A stretch of DNA of 64,000 bases from Coprococcus_C hominis (lineage in GTDB: Bacteria > Bacillota > Clostridia > Lachnospirales > Lachnospiraceae), in NCBI RefSeq assembly GCF_020687505.1, contig NZ_JAJEQT010000001.1, one strand, 5' to 3'. This document shows, piece after piece, positions 51,512 through 58,833 of this stretch. The notes under the pieces were generated by a model. That model was not told the origin of the DNA. It did not search any database and was given only the letters and a program-made list of their open reading frames with translations. The translations under genes were made by a program, and so were the position numbers. How positions within the stretch are numbered: the stretch's first letter is position 1; the number at the start of each line of letters is the position of its first letter.

Positions 51512-52711
51512 CTACAACCCTCGTTCTTTAAGCTTTGATACAAGCTGCACATAGAATTCCCGTACATCAAATCCCGGAATATCCTCGCGGTTCAAGTCGA
51601 TCACATCGCCGTGTGAAATTCCCCGCTTGCCCTTTACAGTCAGGAACTGGTAGTCTTCTCCCCACGCAAAAGACTTCTCTCCAACCAGACCATCATTCGG
51701 TCCGTCAAACCGCTTAACAAGCAGATACGACAGATTGAGCGGGAATCGTCCGGATGATGGACGGTTCAATTTCGAGCCAAAAGACTGGTAATAAATCCCC
51801 GGTGCATCCTTTGCCTCTTCATTAAATTCCGCACAGTTTGTAGAAGTGAGATCATGGACGGCTGCCATGAAATCCGGATTCGTATCTCCAAGCTTTTCCG
51901 CCCCTACGTTGTATGCTTTTTCAATCGCCTTTTGCTGTGCCTCCGGAATATTGTCTAATAAATAATCGGCAAATTCACAGCCTCTGTGTGGCGTGTTGAT
52001 TGTCGTAAGTGACGCAATATAATCTCCTGCGGAAGTAAGTGCGATTGCCGCTCTCGTATCAAGTCCACCTTTGGAATGCGCGATCACATTTACCTTCTCA
52101 CAGCCGGTTTCCTCGACAATCTGCCTGATACGTGTCTCTAATTCCTTTGCACTGTCCCGCACAGCCGCGGCACTGTTATGGTTTCCGTAATAGATCTTCG
52201 CACCATTTTCCGTAAGCTCCGCCGGTATTCTGCCCCAGTAATTTAGGTGTTCAAAATCCCGGAAGAACACGCCATGCACCATAAGTATCGGATATTTTGT
52301 TTTACATATCTGCTTATCTGCCCGCGCAGCATTTCGCTTCGCACGCAGCTTCTCGAACTTTACTTCCCGTCTTACCGTCCGGATAATGATATGCAGCATC
52401 ACCAGATGCGCAATCGGAATCCAGCCACATATAAGCCCCAACACACGCCAGCGGATTCCCAGCTGCTGTGATGTCAGATACACGCTGATCATTCCAATCC
52501 AGAATATCGTAATCTCAACCAGGAAGATAATACACAGACGGATCAGCCAGTATTTTTTCTCTACCGTAATTCCTGCCGGACCATTCGCAAACCATCGCTC
52601 ATAGAATCCGCAAAACCCAAGAATCAGATAGATGGCTGCAAGCAATGTTGTCACATAAAATATCTGCAGCATGTTTTTACCAAAATTACATATCTTCAAT
52701 TTTCCTGTCAT
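51512..52711 (-). CDS. membrane-anchored lipase-like alpha/beta hydrolase
   Basis: The protein has 399 residues. Three hydrophobic segments lie in the first 110 residues (about 15-33, 55-78 and 90-110). A triacylglycerol-lipase-like domain follows: the oxyanion strand YPILMVHGVFFRDFEHLNYW near 140-160, the nucleophile elbow VNVIAHSKGGLDTRAAIA (Ser near 212), Asp in FDGPNDGLVGEKSF near 337, and His in RGISHGDVIDL near 366. The usual GxSxG is AHSKGG, as in the lipase (class 2)/PGAP1-like group. The start follows AGGAGAAAAC. Its substrate is unknown; no close operon partner is clear. Confidence 0.85.
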   Translation of the reverse strand: MTGKLKICNFGKNMLQIFYVTTLLAAIYLILGFCGFYERWFANGPAGITVEKKYWLIRLCIIFLVEITIFWIGMISVYLTSQQLGIRWRVLGLICGWIPIAHLVMLHIIIRTVRREVKFEKLRAKRNAARADKQICKTKYPILMVHGVFFRDFEHLNYWGRIPAELTENGAKIYYGNHNSAAAVRDSAKELETRIRQIVEETGCEKVNVIAHSKGGLDTRAAIALTSAGDYIASLTTINTPHRGCEFADYLLDNIPEAQQKAIEKAYNVGAEKLGDTNPDFMAAVHDLTSTNCAEFNEEAKDAPGIYYQSFGSKLNRPSSGRFPLNLSYLLVKRFDGPNDGLVGEKSFAWGEDYQFLTVKGKRGISHGDVIDLNREDIPGFDVREFYVQLVSKLKERGL

Positions 52712-52730
52712 TGTTTTCTCCTATCGGCAT

Positions 52731-53021
52731 CTATCCCTGCAGTCCTGCTGACTGACGGATCATATCCTCGACAACAATATCGTAGATCTCGCCAACTGTA
52801 CTGCAATACTCCAGCACCTTCCAAGGCTCATTTGTATGAAAATGAATCTTCACCAGATCCTCGTCTCCAGCCGCGATCAAGCTGTTTCCCTCGATATGAT
52901 CCGTGATATAATCTGCAATTTCATCCTCATCCAAATCCTTATCTCTCCGGTCGATCAGCAACTGCGTATCATACCGATATGCAAACTGATCATCTTCTGC
53001 ATCAATTGAATTCATTCCCAT
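52731..53021 (-). CDS. stand-alone FakA C-terminal-like domain protein
   Basis: The protein has 96 residues. It resembles the C-terminal region of FakA (YloV), the fatty-acid kinase subunit: an FAYRYDTQLLID strand, DEIADYITDHIEGNSLIAAG, DEDLVKIHFHTNEPWKVLEY, then IYDIVVEDMIRQS, matching the GDSLVVVGDDDLVKVHVHTNxPGKALEY pattern. The kinase (Dak2) and other domains are absent, so it cannot be a kinase by itself. The start at 53021 has GGAGG eight bases upstream. It lies 20 bases before the lipase gene. That FakA-family domains bind fatty-acyl groups or FakB makes lipid handling with the lipase possible, but this is inference. Confidence 0.65.
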   Translation of the reverse strand: MGMNSIDAEDDQFAYRYDTQLLIDRRDKDLDEDEIADYITDHIEGNSLIAAGDEDLVKIHFHTNEPWKVLEYCSTVGEIYDIVVEDMIRQSAGLQG

Positions 53022-53136
53022 ATTCGTTTCCTCCATCTTCAATCTTTACTCTGCTTCCGTTATTTCCTTCGTAAACACATGTCTTCTCCAATTCCAGCGT
53101 AGCCGCTTCTAGTTCAGCAATATCCAGCTTGCAGTG

Positions 53137-53934
53137 TTATCTGCGTCGCTCCAGCTTCGCTGCACGCATCATGTAACTTACATTGTTCACAAGCAGAATC
53201 ATACATACATATACAAATCCCATAATATCTGTCTTAAACAAAAATGTAAAGATAAATATGACAATACACAAGATCAGGCATACCACATTTGTGCTCAAAA
53301 ATGCCTGATACCCTGCACGGTACACAATCAACCGTTCTGCTTCATCACAAGAACTCATCCACACCTTATGAAACTGGAAGTCTAATGCATTTCCACGTTT
53401 TTCCGGATTTAACTTTTTCTCAATATCAACAGTAAGTTTCGGAATCAGAATCTCAATTGCCATCGTTATCACGAACAACGCAACAGCAATCACCCACATC
53501 GCGGACTGATATCCGCTCACTTTTCCATATCCTTTTTCTACATCATATAAGAAGCAGAAAAACAGACAAAGCTCTATAATCGAAAAAATGTTTGACATGA
53601 TCATCGGTACATTCAACTTATCCTCCAATGTATCCCACAGATCATCATTTTCACGATCTTTCTGTAACTGTTTATATAATGCACTACATCTTGTATACGC
53701 GATTACCGGAAGCAAGCATCCAAGAAACGATACAACCGCGAAAAGTATCGGAATCGCATCAAACGCAAATGCTCGGATTGCTGTAACAACCGCGTCGAAA
53801 CTCTGCGTCTTTTCTACCTTTCCCATGATTTTACCTACAATATATCCCGCCAGAAAACAAATTGCCAACGCGGAAATCAAAATGATTAATGCCTTTTTTG
53901 TTGATTTTTCCTTCGTTTTCTTATCTTTACTCAT
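53137..53934 (-). CDS. DUF3169-like multipass membrane protein
   Basis: The protein has 265 residues with a basic N terminus (MSKDKKTKEKSTKKA) and six predicted membrane segments (about 16-37, 63-83, 110-128, 142-163, 216-237 and 240-258). A soluble loop near 165-205 contains KLNPEKRGNALDFQFHKVWM and SSCDEAERLIVYRAGYQ, which fit the DUF3169 family. These proteins often follow a small Xre regulator, as here. The start overlaps the regulator gene by eight bases. Function is unknown; association with membrane stress or transport is a guess. Confidence 0.7.
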   Translation of the reverse strand: MSKDKKTKEKSTKKALIILISALAICFLAGYIVGKIMGKVEKTQSFDAVVTAIRAFAFDAIPILFAVVSFLGCLLPVIAYTRCSALYKQLQKDRENDDLWDTLEDKLNVPMIMSNIFSIIELCLFFCFLYDVEKGYGKVSGYQSAMWVIAVALFVITMAIEILIPKLTVDIEKKLNPEKRGNALDFQFHKVWMSSCDEAERLIVYRAGYQAFLSTNVVCLILCIVIFIFTFLFKTDIMGFVYVCMILLVNNVSYMMRAAKLERRR

Positions 53935-54142
53935 CTTCCGCACCCTCCGTATATTCAAAGATATCTTCCACAGTCACGCCGCATGCTTTTGCAAGCTTCA
54001 ACGCTAATGTGACCGACGGCGAATAATCGCCACGTTCAATCTGACTGATTGTCTGGCGCGATGTCTGCACCAAAGCACCCATCTCCTGCTGATTGACTCC
54101 GAGCTTCGACCGGTATTCCTTCAAATGATTATTCAGTGGCAT
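53927..54142 (-). CDS. small Xre-family helix-turn-helix regulator
   Basis: The protein has 71 residues consisting of little but the DNA-binding domain: LKEYRSKLGVNQQEMGALVQ, then TSRQTISQIERGDYSPSVTL, a textbook Cro/C1-type fold, followed by LALKLAKACGVTVEDIF. The start MPLNNHL follows GGAGAGGAG. It overlaps both neighbours, the 246-residue membrane protein gene by 14 bases and the DUF3169 gene by eight. Three operator-like dyads at the cassette promoters are the natural targets. Small regulators of this type paired with DUF3169 genes are common in Firmicutes. Confidence 0.9.
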   Translation of the reverse strand: MPLNNHLKEYRSKLGVNQQEMGALVQTSRQTISQIERGDYSPSVTLALKLAKACGVTVEDIFEYTEGAEDE

Positions 54143-54869
54143 CGTGATTCTCCTCTCCACCATGATATTTCGGATTCACAAACACAAAGGTTTCCCACAC
54201 CTTTTTATTTTTCACTCCTCCAAAAATCATGTTTCCGTACAGATTTGAAAATATCACTGCATAGCAGATTCCAAAAGCAAGATTATCCATTGCCATCCAG
54301 CCAACAGTGAACCCGACAACAGCCCCAAGAAGATATCCGAATGCAACATTCTTTTTCTCCTTTGGATCCATATTCTTCTTGTAAACAAGTTCATCTCCCC
54401 ACTCGATTCCAGCCCAGAATCCGTCGCTCATACAGCCTTTCATGTAGTTGCGGATCATATCCTCAATCTTATTTTTCTGGTCGGACAACGTATCCGGCAG
54501 ATACCATAAAATAAGCTTCATCGCAGCTTTACTATCTTCAAAAATCTCTTTCAATTTCCTGACAGCTTCCTGACTCTCCATCCGCCGTTCACCTGCCATA
54601 GCTTCTGTCTCTCCGGCTTCTATAAAATAATCCTCAATCCTCTCAAACACATATATTCCGACCAGTTTTTTCTCCTGATAAATGCCGCACACCTTTCCGT
54701 TACTTACCAGTGCCTTGTCTACAGCTTTTTTTATATTCTCACTGGATGCCTCAATCGGTACTGCCTCGCCCACATGGGCGCCCAGCTGGAAATCCTCTCT
54801 ATCCACACGCTTACCCTTGATCGTATAGATTTTCAGCTTCTTATCCGCTTTTACAGTTCCAATCTCCAT
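54129..54869 (-). CDS. membrane protein of unknown function, first gene of the Xre cassette
   Basis: The protein has 246 residues. The first 160 are soluble: a basic beta-rich start (MEIGTVKADKKLKIYTIKGK), then GKVCGIYQEKKLVGIYVFER, which recalls a GNAT-like core without its acetyl-CoA loop. Two membrane helices lie near 175-195 (AFGYLLGAVVGFTVGWMAM) and 200-219 (AFGICYAVIFSNLYGNMIFG). I do not recognise the family. The start has GGAG eight bases upstream. It overlaps the Xre gene, so the three products are made together. Two promoters with operator repeats lie upstream. Confidence 0.7.
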   Translation of the reverse strand: MEIGTVKADKKLKIYTIKGKRVDREDFQLGAHVGEAVPIEASSENIKKAVDKALVSNGKVCGIYQEKKLVGIYVFERIEDYFIEAGETEAMAGERRMESQEAVRKLKEIFEDSKAAMKLILWYLPDTLSDQKNKIEDMIRNYMKGCMSDGFWAGIEWGDELVYKKNMDPKEKKNVAFGYLLGAVVGFTVGWMAMDNLAFGICYAVIFSNLYGNMIFGGVKNKKVWETFVFVNPKYHGGEENHDATE

Positions 54870-54919
54870 ATCACACACTCCATTCTTCCGCGCCCTTACA
54901 TAATTGCATTGCCCGGTTA

Positions 54920-54948
54920 TTTATACTCACTCTTTTTATACTTGACAA
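54920..54948 (-). promoter_or_regulatory. proximal promoter of the Xre cassette
   Basis: On the minus strand TTGTCA (54943-54948), 17 bases, TATAAA (54920-54925). The -35 lies inside operator repeat 1. A second possible promoter uses TTGACA inside operator repeat 2 (55000-55005) with TATATA 18 bases away. Confidence 0.7.
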
Positions 54949-55030
54949 CTATTCTTGTCATTTGTGCACGATCTATATATAGCATATGACAAGTTTTCTT
55001 GTCAATATATTTTGACAACTTTCTCTGTCA
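54942..55030. promoter_or_regulatory. three copies of a 19-base dyad operator
   Basis: TTGACAACTATTCTTGTCA (54942-54960), ATGACAAGTTTTCTTGTCA (54986-55004) and TTGACAACTTTCTCTGTCA (55012-55030). The shared form is TGACAA-N7-TTGTCA, with one base changed in copy 3. Copies 1 and 2 cover -35 elements of the cassette promoters, which fits repression by the Xre protein. Confidence 0.8.
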
Positions 55031-55039
55031 TTTTTTCGT

Positions 55040-55430
55040 TTGCTTTCCTCTACCCCGGGTGTCACCACATCGTGGGTTTTTCCGCTCGCATTCCACTCCT
55101 CACGCCCAGTTTTCTCTCCGTCACCTGCCTATTAGTTTCCGGTTTGGGTTGTCTCACTTGCTTTTCTCTCCCCAAACCCACGCCATGGGTTTTTCCTCTC
55201 GTTTCTTACCCCACACGCCCAGTTTTCTCTCCTCCACCTGCCTATTAGCTTCTAGTTTGGGGTTTCTCGCTTACTTTTCTCTTTCTACGCCCACGACGTG
55301 GTTTTTTCCGCTCATATCCTTCTCCTCACGCCCAGTTTTCTCTCCGCTCCCCATCAATCAGCTTCCGGGGTGGGTTTTCACGCTTGTTTTTCTCTTCCTG
55401 CACCCACGACGTGGGTTTTCTCCCTTGCAA
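55040..55430. repeat. 113-bp tandem repeat array, about 3.4 copies
   Basis: Full units begin at 55101, 55214 and 55327, each with the sequence CACGCCCAGTTTTCTCTCC, so the period is exactly 113 bases. A partial unit precedes them. The plus strand is pyrimidine-rich. Each unit carries a small hairpin followed by a T-run: CCAC/GTGG near 55065-55075, AAACCCA/TGGGTTT at 55174-55192, CCAC/GTGG near 55291-55301, and CCCAC/GTGGG at 55403-55415. Since 113 is not a multiple of three, each unit shifts frame and the long open frames crossing it are chance. Confidence 0.85.
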
Positions 55431-55448
55431 ACACCCGCGCACACCAAT

Positions 55449-55694
55449 TTAATAAAATGTATCTAACCATGCGGTCAACTCATATATAATATGTTTGGAA
55501 TTTAGAAGTTCTTGATGTTCTGTTTGATACACAGCAATACCTGAACACGATGTTCAGGTAAGCCGCCACTGAGCCATGGACGGCGAATTGGCGGCGGTTG
55601 CGTGCATGTTTATTACCTATATCAGAACATCTTAGAACTTCTTAATTTCAATACATCATATATGAGTTGACCACATGGCTAGATACAAAATTAA
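55449..55694. mobile_element. MITE-like or structured-RNA element with about 70-base terminal inverted repeats
   Basis: Left arm 55453-55522 and right arm 55623-55690 are imperfect inverted copies, sharing GTATCTA, GGTCAACTCATATAT, AGAAGTTCT and GATGTTCTG. Between them are a perfect ten-base hairpin (TACCTGAACA, 55538-55547, with 55551-55560) and a GCCGCCA/TGGCGGC stem (55562-55568 and 55589-55595). TTAA lies at both outer ends (55449-55452, 55691-55694), a possible target duplication. No transposase is encoded. I do not recognise the family; a structured non-coding RNA is an equal alternative. Confidence 0.6.
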
Positions 55695-55722
55695 CAGGAT
55701 GCGCGGGGATTCGCTCATAAAA

Positions 55723-55761
55723 AAACGCCATGCAATTGGGAATCCCAAACGCATGGCGTTT
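55723..55761 (-). terminator. terminator of the Sel1/TPR protein gene
   Basis: AAACGCCATGC (55723-55733) pairs perfectly with GCATGGCGTTT (55751-55761), with T-rich sequence following on the minus strand. The loop holds a further perfect palindrome, TTGGGAATCCCAA (55736-55748). Confidence 0.85.
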
Positions 55762-55775
55762 CATAAACTCTAAAC

Positions 55776-58496
55776 TTATTCTGCTTTTCCGATTGAAAGG
55801 AATCCATTGTCGTTCGACTGAAGCAGGAACGAAAGTCCAATCTTCTTCTTTGCTTCCTCGGTTGCAACATAGATCTCGCCAGTCTCAACCAGAGACTTCG
55901 CAATCTCAAGCACCTTATCCTTGAACATCATCATCTCACGACGATCTCTGGAGCTCAGTTTGAACAGATACTGGTTCTTTGAACTGATCAACAGGATACT
56001 GTAAGAATGTACGTTGTTCTTTGTCTCACGCATACCGGAACCGATCATACGGGAGTTCGCAATGATAATCTCTGCATTCTCATCCGGCAGGTACTCAGAC
56101 AGGATCAGCTTGTAAATCTTCAGGTAATCTTCCTCCTGATCTGCACTGACTGGCATCTCAGCAACTGCAAATTCTACAACGGAATCTGCAAGTTTGATCG
56201 TACCACCCTCGTCGTTGATTACGGCTGTACTCTCCTTCGGAACGCACAGACGGAAGAACTTGTTCTCGATCACCTTCTGTCCACTCGTTGGCTGCTTGAT
56301 AACAAGGTCTGTATACTTCTTCTCCAACATATTCATAGAGATAATCGCGCTGTCATCACCGGTCTCCGCAATCTCACACAACTCACGATACAAGTCTACG
56401 ATATCCGGTGTGATATACGCTACCATCTCAACAATCTTCTTCACGGCAGGGACATATGCCTGTTTAGCACTCTGCATATAAAACTCGATCTGCTTGCTCA
56501 TATCGCTTGTCTTGCCAGCCTTATACTCGATGACCTTGAACAGGTTGTCCTTATCGAAGTCCTCATATCCATTGTCGTAAGCTTTCTCAAAGTACTTGAT
56601 ACTCTTGATCTCGCCACGATAATTCTCATCTGCCTCCTGCTGCTGGTAGATCTTACCAAGCTCATAAGCAGCCTGATAGCTTCCCAGTCCAAGGGCTTCC
56701 AAAAATGCTTTCTCAATCTCATACGAATTTGCAATGTAGAACACCTGACTCTGCTTGTACAAGGCAACCTTCAAAGCTGCCTGTCCGCTTCCGGCTTCTA
56801 CGGAACGCTCCCATGTCTCCACAGAACGCTGCAAATCCTCGTTGCCAAGCTCCTGAATATCCTTGATATAAGCTTCTGCTTCCAGAATACCATTTGCCTG
56901 CGCTTCCTTGAAATACTCTAACGCCTTGATACCATCACGCTTCGTACGAAGTACACCATAGTAATAAAAACGTCCGAGATAGAATGCAACCCGTCGATGA
57001 CCGAGACGATGTGCGGTCTCGTACCAGTTGAGTGCCTTCATGTAATCCTTCATCTTCTGATCGTAAATGTTACCAAGCAGGAATGCCAGATCCGGATCTT
57101 TCGTCGCATCAAACAACTGCTTTGCGTAACTGATCGTCTTCTCGAGATCCTTATACGGTGAATCATCATCGTAATACAGCTCGATCAACAGATAACTTGC
57201 CTTAATACTACCAAGCTTCAATGCCTGCTTTGCAGCCGCCATCGCGCCCTCGTAGTCCTCTAAGTAATAGCAGTACAATGCCTCACTATAATACTGGTTA
57301 TCCTTACGGTTCAAGCTCTGGTCACTAACCAGGGTTGGATCAACGAATGCGAACGAGTTCGCTGTCTCGAAAATGATCTCCTCGTACTGCTCGATGATCT
57401 CCATGGATGCACATACAAAACGCATACATGCAAGACGCTTACCCTGATAGAACGCAAAGGTTACAATACCCTTTTCCATCTCCTTGTGGTAGAACGTTGT
57501 GCAGATACCATCTGCATATTCTGTGATGTATGCTTTCAACTGTAATTCCTCGTCAAATGCATCGTTGCAATAACGAAGATAATTCTCCAATGTCTTTTTG
57601 GAATCTCTTGGAATACTGTCATAGCTTACATACATCGCAAAATCCTTGTAAGTAAGGCTTGGTGCATAATATTCCTCGTCCGTATCGCTGTTGATGGTCT
57701 TTACCCAGTCCTTAGGAAGCTTGTGGATATAACCATCAATCTGGTTATGTACATAGGTGTACTGATACTGCAAACGTGCCGGATCGATTGCTTTATACTT
57801 TGGTTCCTTGCCTTTCGCACGTCTTGCCTCTGCAATCTCTGTATACAGTTTGTCCTTCTCTTCGAACTCAATACTGTCTGTATGCTGACTTGCATAATCG
57901 ACACGGTCATACGCAGCCTTTGCTTTCGTATCTCCCATATCTGCAAGCTTCTTGTACCACGACATTGCCTTCTCGTAATCCACCGGTACGACAAAATCAC
58001 TCTTGTTTCCATACTGATCGATACGATTTAGACCATTCTCATAGATACTACCGAGATTCATGTACGCTGCCTTGATACCACACTCCGTTGCCTTCTCAAA
58101 GAATGTAATCGCCTTTGAGAAATTCTGAATATCCAACAACATCTGTGCGAGCTTGTAGATCATCTCGCCATCCTTACTCAAATTCGTATATTTCTCATAG
58201 TACTGTGTCGCCTTATTCAAATCCACATCGACAATACAGTTGCTATACTTTCCGGTCTCATACAGCTCCCCTAATATTTTCAAGGCATCCGTACCGAAAT
58301 TCTTATAATTCGGATCCATGATTGCAATATCTACAATCTTTTCGAATATCTCTACGGCGTCCTCGGCATTTCCATTTTCCATCAGGTTGATTGCCTTATC
58401 ATATTGAAGTTCTACGTTGCTCTTGGCTGACTTTTTCTTGCCGCCAAGACCGGACAAAAACGGAATCTTGCTAAAAAAACTGCTAAGCTTTCCCAT
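55776..58496 (-). CDS. large Sel1/TPR-repeat protein
   Basis: The protein has 906 residues with no signal peptide or membrane helix. An N-terminal basic segment (LGGKKKSAKSNVELQYDKAI) leads into TPR/Sel1-type helical repeats (about 30-210): NAEDAVEIFEKIVD, ATQYYEKYTNLSKDGEMIYK, AAYMNLGSIYENGLNR, DYEKAMSWYKKLADMGDTKA. A beta-containing domain covers about 250-400. More Sel1 repeats follow (about 430-720, with VAFYLGRFYYYGVLRTKRDG), and a second beta domain ends the protein. The start follows AAGGAGG. It has its own promoter and terminator. Sel1 proteins are scaffolds for protein complexes; the partner here is unknown. Confidence 0.8.
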   Translation of the reverse strand: MGKLSSFFSKIPFLSGLGGKKKSAKSNVELQYDKAINLMENGNAEDAVEIFEKIVDIAIMDPNYKNFGTDALKILGELYETGKYSNCIVDVDLNKATQYYEKYTNLSKDGEMIYKLAQMLLDIQNFSKAITFFEKATECGIKAAYMNLGSIYENGLNRIDQYGNKSDFVVPVDYEKAMSWYKKLADMGDTKAKAAYDRVDYASQHTDSIEFEEKDKLYTEIAEARRAKGKEPKYKAIDPARLQYQYTYVHNQIDGYIHKLPKDWVKTINSDTDEEYYAPSLTYKDFAMYVSYDSIPRDSKKTLENYLRYCNDAFDEELQLKAYITEYADGICTTFYHKEMEKGIVTFAFYQGKRLACMRFVCASMEIIEQYEEIIFETANSFAFVDPTLVSDQSLNRKDNQYYSEALYCYYLEDYEGAMAAAKQALKLGSIKASYLLIELYYDDDSPYKDLEKTISYAKQLFDATKDPDLAFLLGNIYDQKMKDYMKALNWYETAHRLGHRRVAFYLGRFYYYGVLRTKRDGIKALEYFKEAQANGILEAEAYIKDIQELGNEDLQRSVETWERSVEAGSGQAALKVALYKQSQVFYIANSYEIEKAFLEALGLGSYQAAYELGKIYQQQEADENYRGEIKSIKYFEKAYDNGYEDFDKDNLFKVIEYKAGKTSDMSKQIEFYMQSAKQAYVPAVKKIVEMVAYITPDIVDLYRELCEIAETGDDSAIISMNMLEKKYTDLVIKQPTSGQKVIENKFFRLCVPKESTAVINDEGGTIKLADSVVEFAVAEMPVSADQEEDYLKIYKLILSEYLPDENAEIIIANSRMIGSGMRETKNNVHSYSILLISSKNQYLFKLSSRDRREMMMFKDKVLEIAKSLVETGEIYVATEEAKKKIGLSFLLQSNDNGFLSIGKAE

Positions 58497-58540
58497 CTGA
58501 TATCCTCCTTTGTGGTCTTTCCCCCTGCATAATTATTTAT

Positions 58541-58569
58541 ATAATAACATAGTTAAAATTCTTATGCAA
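58541..58569 (-). promoter_or_regulatory. sigma-A promoter of the Sel1/TPR gene
   Basis: On the minus strand TTGCAT (58564-58569), 17 bases, TATTAT (58541-58546). It begins seven bases after the crh-like stop, with no terminator between them. Confidence 0.75.
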
Positions 58570-58575
58570 CAAAGA

Positions 58576-58833
58576 CTACTTGACAGATTCAATATAATTT
58601 TTCATTTCCTCGACAGCAACCTCCTCATCCGGTCCATTGGCTTCGATTTCAAGCGCATCCCCGTTACCGAATCCAAGGCTCATCATTCCCATGATGCTTT
58701 TCGCATTGATTCTCCGGTTCTGAGAATTGATTGTAATTTTACTCTCATACTTGCTTGCAATCTGCACGAGAACGGCCACCGGTCTTGCCTCTGCATCTGC
58801 TGGTAAATTCACAACGACTGTCTTACTGATCAT
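58576..58833 (-). CDS. Crh-like HPr paralogue with Glu at position 15
   Basis: The protein has 85 residues with the HPr fold. Position 15, normally the phospho-histidine (GLHARP), is Glu: PADAEARPVA at 11-20. Ser46 is kept in AKSIMGMMSLG, so HprK (63 codons to the right of glcK in this window) could phosphorylate it. B. subtilis Crh has Gln at this position and serves only in carbon regulation. The gene also sits where crh sits, directly after whiA, overlapping it by 11 bases. It is therefore probably a Crh equivalent and not a PTS carrier. Confidence 0.85.
   Translation of the reverse strand: MISKTVVVNLPADAEARPVAVLVQIASKYESKITINSQNRRINAKSIMGMMSLGFGNGDALEIEANGPDEEVAVEEMKNYIESVK

Noticed and set aside
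53022..53136. Separate small gene between the FakA-like and DUF3169 genes
   Set aside because: No start codon with a ribosome site and it runs into the next gene in another frame; kept only as a low-interest observation.
55040..55430. Possible CRISPR array
   Set aside because: Units are 113 bases, similar over their whole length, with no short constant repeat and variable spacer pattern and no cas genes.
54999..55466. Long plus-strand open frames across the repeat array (up to 155 codons)
   Set aside because: They exist because the strand is pyrimidine-rich and poor in stops. The 113-base period shifts frame in each unit, there is no ribosome site, and composition is Phe/Ser/Pro-rich without family features.
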